DNA from: Corynebacterium felinum
GTDB taxonomy: Bacteria; Actinomycetota; Actinomycetes; Mycobacteriales; Mycobacteriaceae
Length of the DNA stretch: 64,000 bases
Direction of reading: 5' to 3'
Assembly (NCBI RefSeq): GCF_030408755.1
Contig: NZ_CP047209.1
Location: 930,001-994,000, forward strand
In this document: piece by piece, positions 54,280-63,215 of the stretch
Layout: each line of letters opens with the position of its first letter
How positions within the stretch are numbered: position 1 is the first letter of the stretch
Program-made: the position numbers and the translations under genes
The notes under the pieces: model-generated
The model's database searches: none
What the model saw: the letters and a program-made list of their open reading frames with translations, nothing else
Told to the model about the DNA's origin: nothing

Positions 54280-56212
54280 GTTCGCCCGACATGGGCATGT
54301 TCTTAAGGGTGTGAGTCCCTGATAGTGAAGGTGGTTTAACTATGTAGCTGATGGCAACTGCAGCATCGTGAGGTGTTGTGGGGAGGAAGCTTCAAGCGAA
54401 ATCCTGCACCGAGGTATACGAATCACATATAAGGCGCGCTGATCTGGGTAAGGCTGCCGAAGAAGTCGAAGCCCGTTCCATCGAAGTGGTTAGTGCGTAG
54501 ATGTGGCGGTTGTAGGAGGAAAGAGCATGTTCTTAATCGGGGAGGCCTGTCACAGACTATGCCAAGTAGGTGTGGTAAGCCCTGTTGTGGGTTGGTGTGG
54601 TAGGAGTCAGCCGAGGTCATAGTACTCGTGGGAGACACCGCGGTCCGCGGTAGCCCTTATGGTGGGTGAGCGAGGAAGGACTGAACTTTACATTGTTGAG
54701 TATGGAACCTGGATTGTAGTTATGCATAACGGTGAAAGCTGCCAACCACGTGTGTGTGGGCATTATGGGGAGGATAGGGTGAATCCCGACGATAGCCATG
54801 GTGTGCTTAGTTGTGTGTCTGCCGATGTAGGGGAAGTGTCAACTGGTGCGGGTGCTGATCTGTGGAATCAAGTCTTTTCAGGTGGCAATCTCCGCACTGC
54901 ATTAGAGCGGGTTAAGACGAATAAGGGTGCTGCTGGTGTGGACGGGGTAGGTGTTGAGGATATTGACGTTTATCTGCGCGAACACTGGAGTGGCATTCGT
55001 GAGCGTCTTGACGCGGGAACGTATAAGCCGTTGCCGGTTCGTGAGGTGATGATCCTAAAGCCTTCGGGTGGTTGGCGTATGCTTGGTGTTCCGACTGTTG
55101 TTGATCGTGTGATTTGTCAGGCGATCGCGCAGGTACTTACGCCTATCTTTGATGTGGGGTTTGTGCCTGTGTCTTTTGGTTTCAGGCCTCAACGTAGCGC
55201 ACATATGGCGTTAAAGACCGCACGTGGGTTTCTTAACGAGGGGTATGTGTGGGTTGTTGAGGTTGATTTGTCGAAGTATTTCGACACGGTTAATCACGAC
55301 ATGTTGATGTCGAGGGTGGCTCGTAAGGTTGACGATAAGCGCGTGTTGAAGCTTATTCGGGCGTATTTAAACGCTGGGATTATGGCTGATGGTGTTGTTC
55401 GGTGTAGTGATGCAGGGACTCCGCAGGGGTCACCGTTATCGCCGTTGTTGAGCAATATCATGTTGGATGATTTTGATCATTATCTTGCATCTAAGGGCAC
55501 GAAGTTTGTTCGTTATGCTGATGATATTCGGGTCTTTGTTCGTTCCAAGCGTGCTGCGCAGCGTGCGCTTGCCCAGTCTGGGAAGTTTCTGGAGGGGAAG
55601 TTAAAGCTGCGGGTTAATCAGGAGAAGTCCACTATTTGTCATGCGATTAAGGCGGAGCTTTTAGGCTATGGGTTCTATCTGGTTCGTGGTGATCAGTATC
55701 GGTTTCGACTTACTAAGGCCACGAAGGTGAGGGTTTTAGCCCGAGTGAAAGAGCTTACGGCAAGATCGTGGTCGGTGTCGATGGAGTATCGCATTGACCG
55801 GTTAAACAAATATTTGCGTGGATGGCTTGGTTATTTCGCGTTGGCGGATGCGAAGGTGTTTCTTAACCGGCTGGATGAGCATCTTCGTCGTCGACTGCGG
55901 ATGTGCGTATGGAAGCAGTGGAAACGTATCCGAACGCGGATACGGAACCTCTGCCGCTTGGGTGTGGATAAACAAAAGGCCTATGAGTGGGCTAATACCA
56001 GTAAGTCCTACTGGCGTATCGCTGGCTCGTGGGTGCTTACAACCACGCTTACTAATGCGTATTGGAATGACCAGAACCTCGTATCAGCCGTGGCGTATTG
56101 GAACTATAAGCACAGTCAATACTCTGTATTGGTGTAAGGAACCGCCGTATGCGATGAACCGCACGTACGGTGGTGTGAGAGGGCTGCCGGGAAACCCGGC
56201 ACCCTACTCGAT
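54280..56212 (+). mobile_element. Group II intron, copy 2 (class C type)
   Basis: This 1,933-nt element equals 11292-13224 with substitutions at 54496 (C for T), 54559 (A for G), 54807 (T for C) and 56161 (G for T). Insertion is 5 nt (TTTCG) after the ychF terminator stem, in the same orientation. Domain V at about 56141-56178 is fully paired in its upper stem (TGCG with CGCA), unlike copy 1. This copy is therefore the better candidate for an active one. Confidence 0.93.
54659..56137 (+). CDS. ltrA-like: Group II intron reverse transcriptase/maturase (copy 2)
   Basis: Up to 492 residues, identical to the copy 1 protein except Leu for Pro in HGVLSCVS, in the poorly conserved N-terminal part before the reverse transcriptase domain. 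All catalytic blocks (VEVDLSKYFDTVNHD, GTPQGSPLSPLLSN, RYADDIRVF) and the X domain are intact. No endonuclease domain. The N-terminal start is uncertain as in copy 1. Confidence 0.92.
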   Translation: MVGERGRTELYIVEYGTWIVVMHNGESCQPRVCGHYGEDRVNPDDSHGVLSCVSADVGEVSTGAGADLWNQVFSGGNLRTALERVKTNKGAAGVDGVGVEDIDVYLREHWSGIRERLDAGTYKPLPVREVMILKPSGGWRMLGVPTVVDRVICQAIAQVLTPIFDVGFVPVSFGFRPQRSAHMALKTARGFLNEGYVWVVEVDLSKYFDTVNHDMLMSRVARKVDDKRVLKLIRAYLNAGIMADGVVRCSDAGTPQGSPLSPLLSNIMLDDFDHYLASKGTKFVRYADDIRVFVRSKRAAQRALAQSGKFLEGKLKLRVNQEKSTICHAIKAELLGYGFYLVRGDQYRFRLTKATKVRVLARVKELTARSWSVSMEYRIDRLNKYLRGWLGYFALADAKVFLNRLDEHLRRRLRMCVWKQWKRIRTRIRNLCRLGVDKQKAYEWANTSKSYWRIAGSWVLTTTLTNAYWNDQNLVSAVAYWNYKHSQYSVLV

Positions 56213-56295
56213 CATAAAAACACTGGGGTGCATCTTCAAGCTCGGGTGGTGTTTCTGCGCTGCGTGACCATTGGGTGTTGGAAAACCCTGAGGGG

Positions 56296-56793
56296 CTAAA
56301 GCCCTAGGTCTGAGAGGTATTCATTGAGGTAACTCTTGAGGGAACTGCGGTTGGAATAGCGTTTGCGCAGGCCTGCAACACCACTGGCGAGTAAGTCACA
56401 GTCTTCGCTTTCTTTGTGTGGGTCGTGAAGTAAGACCATAAAGGCGAGGTTGTACAGCACACTGCTGGTGAGTTGGTAGATGCGGCGTTCTGGTTTGTGC
56501 AGAAAAAGTGAGGCTTGTTCAAGTCCCACTTTCACGCCACTTTCTGGGTCGAGTAACGTAAGCCAAATCAGCAGTTCTCTGGAGATAATTGTGTTGGTCA
56601 TCGAGGGCTTTTCCTCAACGAGGGCTACAATTTTTTCTGGGGAGTCAAAGTACACGGGGGCAAGGCGCGATTCTGAGTACGCCGTGTGCTGCGTGGCGAT
56701 CCTTGCTAGAAGTGTTTCGTATGCTTCTTCTATGGTGCGTGCTTGCGGGGTGGGGGATGCTTTGGCACACAAGGTTGCTGGGGAGATCGTCAA
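56296..56793 (-). CDS. Unknown protein, 165 residues
   Basis: A soluble, helix-rich protein I do not recognise (EEAYETLLARIATQHTAYSE; LIWLTLLDPESGVKVGLEQA; SVLYNLAFMVLLHDPHKESE). No signal or membrane segment. The start is a TTG at 56793 with no ribosome binding site, so the true start may differ. It lies between the second intron and the protease cluster and its 3' end is only 83 bp from the intron. Confidence 0.5.
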   Translation of the reverse strand: MTISPATLCAKASPTPQARTIEEAYETLLARIATQHTAYSESRLAPVYFDSPEKIVALVEEKPSMTNTIISRELLIWLTLLDPESGVKVGLEQASLFLHKPERRIYQLTSSVLYNLAFMVLLHDPHKESEDCDLLASGVAGLRKRYSNRSSLKSYLNEYLSDLGL

Positions 56794-57042
56794 AGGTGGT
56801 GCCGGTGCTGGGTGACGTATCCGCGTGCGGCGAGGCTAAGCGCGAGACGAAATTCTTTGTTTGCCAGGCTGAGATAGAGGTATGTCAGGCGTTGGTGTGT
56901 GGGATGGGGAGGCGAAATGGTGTGTGCATGGTTTTTGTGATAGTCGGAAATGGAGAAGTTTTTCAACACTAGCGTGTCGACGCCGGGGGCACTGAGGTGC
57001 GTGTATCGAGCGCTCGTTCTTTTAAGGTGTGGGTAAGAATAA
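56794..57042. other. Gene-free stretch between unknown gene and protease cluster
   Basis: Nothing recognisable; G/T-rich with no supported frame. Confidence 0.35.
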
Positions 57043-57089
57043 GCACCGAACTTTGTTTCACTCGTGCTGGGTGTTTCAAAGTCCGGTGC
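57043..57089. terminator. Terminator after protease 1
   Basis: GCACCGAACTTTG (57043-57055) pairs with CAAAGTCCGGTGC (57077-57089) with one mismatch, downstream of the minus-strand protease gene. Confidence 0.6.
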
Positions 57090-57130
57090 GCAGGTTTAAA
57101 CACAGTGGTGGGGGAGGATGCGTGGGTGTT

Positions 57131-58204
57131 TTAACGTCCGGGGATTAAGTGGCGGGGCATGAGCCAACCGAGGGCGGCGAGGACGAATCCGGCTACTGCG
57201 GCTACGACTGCGATGATGAGGTTGGTGTTGGATTCTTGGCGTAGTTGTGCCTGTTGTTCGTGTAGTTTTTTGATTTCTCGTTCGTAGGCTTCGGGGTTGG
57301 TTTTGTTGACGAGGTCTTGGTGAGCGTTTTCGGCTTTGTTGGCTCGGTTGTTGGCGTCGTTGATGTTTTTTTCGTGTTGGCGCAGGATTTTGGAAAATTC
57401 TGAGGGGCTAGGCAGGTTGCTGCCGAAGCTGTCTACTTTGTTTTTCAGTACGTAGGAGTTTTTGATCAGTTCGTCTTCGGTGGGTTTGTAGTGGTTGAAG
57501 CCGAGTTCGGCGTTGTATTCTGGGGTGATTTTGGCGAGGTCTTCGCGGTGGATGATCGACATGGCGACTTCGCGCCCGCGGTTGGTGCGGTATTTGAAGG
57601 AGCCGACGGCGTGGCCGATGAAGCCGCGGCCAGGTACCCAGGCGGGGCCGCCGGAGTCGCCGGCTTGTGTGTTGAGGTCTGCGGCGTAGACGAGGTGGTC
57701 GGTGACGTTGAAGATGACTGCGCAATAGATTTGGTTGCTGGTTGCGCCGAAGCGGCACACTTCTTCGCCTACTTCTGGGATGTGGGTGCGGTCGCCGGAG
57801 TAGGTGTTGGCACCGGCGCTTTCGGGGTGTGTGAGGGTGATGGAGGAAAGGTCGTAGAAGAAGTAGTCGGATACTGCTTGGCGTTGTGCGTCGCCTTGGA
57901 GATGTTCGACGTTTTCGCTCACGTTGTAGCGGTGTTCGAGTACGCCGATGGGTTGGTGTTCATGGTTGAATACTTGCGACCCGTTGGGGGCGCAGTGGCC
58001 GGCTGTCCAGAGTCGGCTGTTGTCGCGGTCGACGTAGCCTACTGTGCATTGGAATTCGCGCCCGTTTGTGTTTTGGATGTAGATGCGTTCGCCTTGGTTG
58101 ACAATGGGGATGGGGGTTTCGGCGACTGCGGGTTCGGTGAGGGAACTAGCAAGGGCTGTGGCAGTGCCGAGGGCTGCGGCAACGGTGAGGCGAGGATGAC
58201 GCAT
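57131..58204 (-). CDS. Membrane-anchored trypsin-like serine protease 1
   Basis: A 357-residue surface protein. Signal peptide about residues 1-28 (VAAALGTATALASSLTEPAV). Chymotrypsin-fold protease about 35-245 with triad His70 (WTAGHC), Asp118 (YFFYDLSS) and Ser184 (NTQAGDSGGPAW); Cys53/71 and Cys150/161 are placed for disulfides. A coiled coil (about 275-325) leads to a C-terminal membrane helix (LIIAVVAAVAGFVLAALGWL) and a short basic tail, so the protease stands on a stalk outside the cell. It is a paralogue of the next gene. A DtxR-like box overlaps its probable -10. Confidence 0.9.
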   Translation of the reverse strand: MRHPRLTVAAALGTATALASSLTEPAVAETPIPIVNQGERIYIQNTNGREFQCTVGYVDRDNSRLWTAGHCAPNGSQVFNHEHQPIGVLEHRYNVSENVEHLQGDAQRQAVSDYFFYDLSSITLTHPESAGANTYSGDRTHIPEVGEEVCRFGATSNQIYCAVIFNVTDHLVYAADLNTQAGDSGGPAWVPGRGFIGHAVGSFKYRTNRGREVAMSIIHREDLAKITPEYNAELGFNHYKPTEDELIKNSYVLKNKVDSFGSNLPSPSEFSKILRQHEKNINDANNRANKAENAHQDLVNKTNPEAYEREIKKLHEQQAQLRQESNTNLIIAVVAAVAGFVLAALGWLMPRHLIPGR

Positions 58205-58293
58205 GAGGGTATAGTTCTTCTTTCACACACAATTTTGTGGTTTTGTGGGGGTGCCCAGCGCTGTGGGCCATTGTGAAATTGGAAATGTTTAAT

Positions 58294-58314
58294 ATTATAG
58301 GCAAGGTTTGCCTA
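58294..58314 (-). promoter_or_regulatory. DtxR-like iron box overlapping a TATAAT -10
   Basis: TAGGCAAGGTTTGCCTA (58298-58314) has perfect 7-bp arms around 3 nt and agrees at about 12 of 19 positions with the DtxR consensus that has the AGGCT core. On the minus strand TATAAT (58299-58294) begins at its edge. A bound repressor would block the promoter of protease 1, about 90 nt upstream of its ATG. Confidence 0.55.
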
Positions 58315-58343
58315 CTGGTATGAAAGTTTGAGTAAATTCTCGT

Positions 58344-58375
58344 ATCCCCCAAGGATGAGTTAACTCTTGGGGGAT
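58344..58375. terminator. Hairpin between the two protease genes
   Basis: ATCCCCCAAG (58344-58353) pairs with CTTGGGGGAT (58366-58375). It lies downstream of protease 2 and upstream of the protease 1 promoter, separating the units; no strong T tract. Confidence 0.55.
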
Positions 58376-58443
58376 TAGTGATAGGTGATAGAAAAAGTGC
58401 TTGTGAGGGGCGCTTTTAGGCCCCAGTGCTGGTCGGGGGTGAT

Positions 58444-59946
58444 TTAGGTGGGAATTTTTAGTCCTTTTCCAAACCAGCCGAAGAATGCTGCGATCAAACC
58501 GAACACGGCTGCGGCGATTGCCACGATGATTCCGATGGTGCTTTCTTTCTTGAGCTTGTCATGTTTGGCTTGCAGTTGTTCAAGCGCACGGTTGCTGGCA
58601 TCAGCGCTGTCGCCACTATCGCCTGCACTGTCGCGATCGCCCGCACTGCCAGGATCGCTGGTATCAGGGTTCTGAGGGCGTGTGCTTAGTTGTGCAATTT
58701 CGGCTTTGAGCGCGGCGATCTGTTCTTGGGCAGCGTGAAGCTCGGCGCGCAGTTGCGCCTGATTGTCTTGCTCTGCAGGGTCTGTGGCTGTGTTGTTGGT
58801 GGTGCTTTCGGCAAGCTGGGCTTTGAGGCGGGTGAGTTCTTCTTGGGCGTTTTTCAGGGCTTGGGCGAGTGTTGCGCGTTCGGTGTTGCTGGCGTTGGCT
58901 TGGTTGAGCTGGGTGCGCAGGCTGGTGATTTCGGCGCGCGCCTGTTCTAGTTGTGTTGCAAGCTGGTTCTTTTCGCGCTGTGTGGTGTCGGCGTCGGCAA
59001 GCTTGCGTTTGAGTGCGTCGAGTTCCGCACGCGCGGCCGCGAGTTCGTGGGCGTGGGCATGGGCGTTGGAAGCGTCGCGCAGTTTCGCTTCAGCGTCGGC
59101 GACTCGCTGTTCGGCTGCTTTGAGTTCTTGCTCGTGTCGGCGCAGGATGCGGGCGAATTCGTCGGCGTCAGGCAAGTCCCGTCCGAAGACGGTGTTGGCG
59201 TTGCGGATCGCGTAGGAGTTGATCAGCAGCTCGTTTTCTGTGGGAATGTAGTGCTCGAAGCCTTCGCTGGCGGTGCGCTGCGGCACGATTTGTGCCAGGT
59301 CTTCGCGGTGAATGATAGTCATGACCAGGCTGCGGCCTTCGCGGTTAGTGAAGTTAAATGCCCCTACTGCCTGTCCCACGTAGCCTTCGCCGGGCACCCA
59401 GGCCGGCCCACCTGAATCCCCACCTTGGGTGTTGAGGTTGGCAACATAAATGAGGTGGTCGGTGACGTTGAAGATGGATGCGCAGTAAACTGCGCGTGTG
59501 GTTGCCCCGAATCTGCACAGCTGCTCACCTGCGGTGGGGGTATAAGGGCGGTCCCCGGAGTAGGTGTTTGCGCCCGCCATTGCGGGGTCGATCAGGTCAA
59601 CATAGGAAATGTCGTGGAAGAAGTAGTCGGCTGTTGCTTTTCTGCGCTCTTCGCCGCGCAAATGATCGACGTTTTCGCTCACGTTGTAGCGGTGCTTGAG
59701 CGTGCCGACGGCCACCCGCTGCTCGTTGTACACAATCGACCCGTGGTGGGAGCAATGCCCAGCTGTCCAGATCCGCGCATTCTTCTTATCCACGTATCCG
59801 GCGGTGCAGTTGTAGCTAATACCGCGCGAATCCTGCACGAGAATCAAATCACCTTGATTCACGACTGGGGTTTGGGCGAAGGCGGGGCTGAGCGGGATCA
59901 ACGCCGCTGTGATCAGACTTGCAAGAATTGCGCGAAACACACGCAT
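58444..59946 (-). CDS. Membrane-anchored trypsin-like serine protease 2, long coiled-coil stalk
   Basis: A 500-residue paralogue of protease 1. Signal peptide about 1-24 (FRAILASLITAALIPLSPAF). Protease domain with His64 (WTAGHC), Asp112 (YFFHDISY) and Ser178 (NTQGGDSGGPAW). From about residue 255 to 420 a long coiled coil rich in Ala, Glu, Leu and Gln forms a stalk, then a Ser/Asp/Gly-rich linker and a C-terminal membrane helix (IGIIVAIAAAVFGLIAAFFG). ATG 59946 is chosen: AAGGAG lies 9 nt upstream, and a longer GTG start would translate that site. Confidence 0.9.
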   Translation of the reverse strand: MRVFRAILASLITAALIPLSPAFAQTPVVNQGDLILVQDSRGISYNCTAGYVDKKNARIWTAGHCSHHGSIVYNEQRVAVGTLKHRYNVSENVDHLRGEERRKATADYFFHDISYVDLIDPAMAGANTYSGDRPYTPTAGEQLCRFGATTRAVYCASIFNVTDHLIYVANLNTQGGDSGGPAWVPGEGYVGQAVGAFNFTNREGRSLVMTIIHREDLAQIVPQRTASEGFEHYIPTENELLINSYAIRNANTVFGRDLPDADEFARILRRHEQELKAAEQRVADAEAKLRDASNAHAHAHELAAARAELDALKRKLADADTTQREKNQLATQLEQARAEITSLRTQLNQANASNTERATLAQALKNAQEELTRLKAQLAESTTNNTATDPAEQDNQAQLRAELHAAQEQIAALKAEIAQLSTRPQNPDTSDPGSAGDRDSAGDSGDSADASNRALEQLQAKHDKLKKESTIGIIVAIAAAVFGLIAAFFGWFGKGLKIPT

Positions 59947-60026
59947 AATGAAAACTCTCCTTGTGTAACTCACGATCTCTTCACATAAAACCGTGAGAGG
60001 TTCAGTTTGGGGGAATCAACAAGAAA

Positions 60027-60106
60027 GTGCCGCCCTTCTTGCGCACACCGTGTCGTCGCACTCGAAGGTTGCAAACACTGGTGTGTACGAGGGGGAAGGG
60101 CGGCAC
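60027..60106 (-). terminator. Terminator after the large surface protein gene
   Basis: GTGCCGCCCTTC (60027-60038) pairs perfectly with GAAGGGCGGCAC (60095-60106); GCACACC/GGTGTGT extend the stem inside. Confidence 0.7.
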
Positions 60107-60151
60107 ATCATTGTGACACATGCGGCATTGCTACCACATGAGGTCGAAGGC

Positions 60152-63139
60152 TTAGAATCCCAGACGCGACTTCAGCATGTTCACTGCTTCGGGGAACAGT
60201 GCAGCTACAGCGCCGAGTGCTGCAGCAATCGCCGCAACCACACCGAGAACACTAGCCACGATCACCCAAGGGCTTGCCGACGGCTTTTCGGTAGGCTCAG
60301 CTGGCTTTTGGCTGGTGCTGCTTGGGCTCGTCGAAGGCTTTTGCGACGTCGTGCTTGGCGCCTGCGATGGCTTCGGTGTTTGCGAGCTTGGTGCTGCAGA
60401 AGGCTTCGGTGCTTGCGCGCTTGGCTTTGGTGCCTCAGCACTTGGCTTTGGCTCCGCCGGGGTCGATGGCTTTGGTGCCTGCGCGCTTGGTTCAGCAGGT
60501 TTCGAAGGAGTTGCCGAAGGCTGCGCGCTTGGTTCAGCAGGCTTCGAAGGAGTAACCGAAGGCTGCGCGCTTGGTTCAGCAGGCTTCGAAGGAGTAACCG
60601 AAGGCTGCGCACTCGGCACAACCGAAGGCTTAACTTCTGGGAACTGCACAGTCAGTGGCAAAGAGAAGTCCAAAGTACGGTCGGTTTGCGACAAGGCATG
60701 TGCAGCAGAGGTGCCGATCGCATACTTCTTGCCCTTTTCCAAAGCTCCAGCTGGGATGCTCAGTGCAGTAGAGAAGCGGCCATCGCGGATTCGGGCAGAA
60801 TTCACATGAACTTGGGCAGCCAGTTTCGTTGTGGTGTTCAAGAGAGTACCTGGCTTCCACGTTGAGGTGTCGTAAACGAAAACATAGGTGCCGTTGGCTG
60901 CGCCGTCGCCGACATACCCGGAGCCGGTCACGGAGATTTTCGTTTCGCGATCAGCGAAAACAATCGTGTTATCAGCAATCAGCTGTGGCTTTGCGACTGC
61001 GGGGTCAGCAAGCTTCAACAGCGCACGTTCCTTATACTCATCGCCCTTGAAGGAAAGAACAGTATACTTCTTGGTTGGATCCAGAGTATTTGCTGGAATC
61101 TGTAGTTTGTGCGTGAACTGGCCGTTAACGACCTGAACGTCAGTTTCCAGCAACTTAGGGGTTTCTAGTTCAGCTGGCACAATAGCAAGCTTGATAGTGT
61201 CAGTATCGGTGTAGCCGGAACCAGTGACAGTGACTGTAGAAGCCTTCTTTGTATCAATCAGATCCTGCGAAACTTTGAGGTTAAGATTGCGCACCACAGG
61301 AGGCTTTGCAATAACAACCGCAGCTGTAGGCTCCGAAGGAGCCGAAGCGCCAGCAGCATTGTGCGCGGTCACCGTAGCAGTCCACGAACCCGGTCCGAAA
61401 CCAGTGAAGGTTAGCTGTGAATCTTCTTGTCCTGCCTTTTCAACCCTAGTTTCTGTGCCATTGGAGAAAACAATGGTGTAGCTGCTTGCGCGGTCGGCTC
61501 GACCACTGTTGACATCCACCCAGGATACGGTCAATGATCCGGGAACTGCACCTGCCTGAAGATGCGGTCGTGCCGGAACACTCGGGAGGATTGCCTTTTC
61601 TTTCTCAACAACGAAAGGCCGAGAGAACACTTCCTGAGAGTACTTTGAATCCCAGAACGTTGTAGAAATATCTGCAGAGACACCAACAATGTAGTTGCCT
61701 GGCTTTACATCGAAGAACTCAGCCCGACCAAGCTGGTAACCCAAGTCTTTTTGGTCGACATATTTATAGGGGGTTACTGAAGCGTCGTAAAGCTTGATGC
61801 GATAGCTTGTTGCGCGGCTATCGGTTGGGCGACCCCAAGTGACTGTAACTTTATTCTTGTCGCTTGGAACGGCATGAACGGAGGTTACTGGCTGTGCCCT
61901 CAAGGAAAGCGGAACTGCTTTATCTGCACGACGATCAGTGGCTACTGCAGTGCCGCCAGCCACGGTACCAATCTGGTATTCGATACCGCGGTTAAGAAGC
62001 AACGTGTTTGCTGGGATGGTGATCGTCTTAGTGAAGGAGCCGTTGTTGATCTCATTCGGCTTGACCTCAAAGCTCAAGGAATGTGCAGAGGAAGACGCAG
62101 AAGGGCGAGAACCAGGGACCCATTTATTTGTATCCCAAACAACAATGTAGAGTCCGTCTTTCACCGCGCCACCGGTGTAGCCGCTACCTGTTACCGTGAT
62201 CTCGTTATTAACGGTGGAATCGATCAAGTGTGGTGTAGCGCTGAGCTGCAGATCACGAGGATCCTCGGAAGCGACAATCTCGGCGGAAGCTTCCGAAGGT
62301 TCAGAGCTACCAGCTGCGTTGGTGGCCACGACTGTTGCTTTGTACGTTTTACCAACAACCAGACCTGAAACGGTGGCGCGTTCTTCGTCCCCATCGACTT
62401 TGACCACGATTGGGTCGGTGGAATCAGTTGGGGTCAATGTGACCGTGCTGTGCAGGATTGGTAAGCCGCCATTGCTATTGCGGTACCACTGAACCCGCGC
62501 TTGATTACCCCCAATGAACTCCACAAATGGAGCGTTCGGCTGAGCAGGTTTGGTGCGTTCATTAGTCACCGTCAGCGACTGAGAATAGAAGGGGGTGTTG
62601 ACCTGAGAATCATTGGTCCATGCGGTGACCTCAACCTTGTAGGTGCCCGCTGGAACGTTGTGAATGTACTCGGTATTGTGCACAGTGTGGGAAGCTTCGC
62701 CAACCTGAGCGTTGTTTTGCGCATTTAAAAGTTTCACTGTGTAGTGGTTCGCATCTTCAACCGGTGCCCACCAAGCTACGACGGTTGAGCCGTCGACGCG
62801 AACAAAAGCCTCGCGAACAAGTGTTGCGGTGCTATCTTCGTTTTCTTCTTCAGCAGCAGGAGTGTCGGCGGCTTTCTCTGTGCTGGTGGCAGCCTCAGCC
62901 TCGGTGTTAGAGTTTTCCGCCGATTCAGCATCTTCTTCGTCGCCAGTGGTGGCGGGAGCTGGGTCAGCGGAAACTGCGTTTTCAGTTTCAACGCCAACGG
63001 AGGAAGAATCACTTACAGGGGTTTCGTCCTGAGAGGAGACATCAGGTTGAGCCAGCGCATTCATCCCTGGGGTGGCCAGCAGCATGGAAACGCCGGTTGC
63101 GGACGCAATGAGTGCACGACGCCATTTCGGAGCATGCAT
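60152..63139 (-). CDS. Large surface protein with fibronectin-III and GSGY Ig-like domains
   Basis: A 995-residue protein. Signal peptide about 1-31 (ALIASATGVSMLLATPGMNA), acidic Ser/Glu/Thr region to about 105, then fibronectin type III-like modules (about 108-200, 205-295, 425-520, 530-625; e.g. VVAWWAPVEDANHYTVKLLN) alternating with three modules starting TVTGSGYTGG, TVTGSGYTDT and SVTGSGYVGD. A Pro/Ser/Ala/Lys-rich wall-spanning segment with three tandem 14-residue units (SAQPSVTPSKPAEP) leads to a final membrane helix. There is no LPXTG sorting signal. The GSGY modules resemble those accompanying HtaA-type haem-binding proteins, but no HtaA domain is evident. ATG 63139 has AAAGGA upstream. 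Adhesin or scaffold role is inference. Confidence 0.85.
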   Translation of the reverse strand: MHAPKWRRALIASATGVSMLLATPGMNALAQPDVSSQDETPVSDSSSVGVETENAVSADPAPATTGDEEDAESAENSNTEAEAATSTEKAADTPAAEEENEDSTATLVREAFVRVDGSTVVAWWAPVEDANHYTVKLLNAQNNAQVGEASHTVHNTEYIHNVPAGTYKVEVTAWTNDSQVNTPFYSQSLTVTNERTKPAQPNAPFVEFIGGNQARVQWYRNSNGGLPILHSTVTLTPTDSTDPIVVKVDGDEERATVSGLVVGKTYKATVVATNAAGSSEPSEASAEIVASEDPRDLQLSATPHLIDSTVNNEITVTGSGYTGGAVKDGLYIVVWDTNKWVPGSRPSASSSAHSLSFEVKPNEINNGSFTKTITIPANTLLLNRGIEYQIGTVAGGTAVATDRRADKAVPLSLRAQPVTSVHAVPSDKNKVTVTWGRPTDSRATSYRIKLYDASVTPYKYVDQKDLGYQLGRAEFFDVKPGNYIVGVSADISTTFWDSKYSQEVFSRPFVVEKEKAILPSVPARPHLQAGAVPGSLTVSWVDVNSGRADRASSYTIVFSNGTETRVEKAGQEDSQLTFTGFGPGSWTATVTAHNAAGASAPSEPTAAVVIAKPPVVRNLNLKVSQDLIDTKKASTVTVTGSGYTDTDTIKLAIVPAELETPKLLETDVQVVNGQFTHKLQIPANTLDPTKKYTVLSFKGDEYKERALLKLADPAVAKPQLIADNTIVFADRETKISVTGSGYVGDGAANGTYVFVYDTSTWKPGTLLNTTTKLAAQVHVNSARIRDGRFSTALSIPAGALEKGKKYAIGTSAAHALSQTDRTLDFSLPLTVQFPEVKPSVVPSAQPSVTPSKPAEPSAQPSVTPSKPAEPSAQPSATPSKPAEPSAQAPKPSTPAEPKPSAEAPKPSAQAPKPSAAPSSQTPKPSQAPSTTSQKPSTSPSSTSQKPAEPTEKPSASPWVIVASVLGVVAAIAAALGAVAALFPEAVNMLKSRLGF
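60479..60605. repeat. Three tandem 42-bp coding repeats
   Basis: Three near-identical 42-bp units encode SAQPSxTPSKPAEP in the wall-spanning part of the surface protein. Copy number may vary between strains. Confidence 0.7.
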
Positions 63140-63177
63140 AAGAAAGCTGATCCTTTCACTAAGAAATAAATAAAACC

Positions 63178-63215
63178 AAGGTGAGCCTAGCAAGCGTTAG
63201 GTAAGCCTTCCATTG
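63178..63215 (-). promoter_or_regulatory. Two adjacent DtxR-like iron boxes
   Basis: TTAGGTAAGCCTTCCATTG (63197-63215) matches the DtxR consensus at about 13 of 19 positions. Next to it, AAGGTGAGCCTAGCAAGC (63178-63195) has a weaker fit of about 11. They lie 40-75 nt upstream of the large surface protein gene, in its promoter region. Confidence 0.5.
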
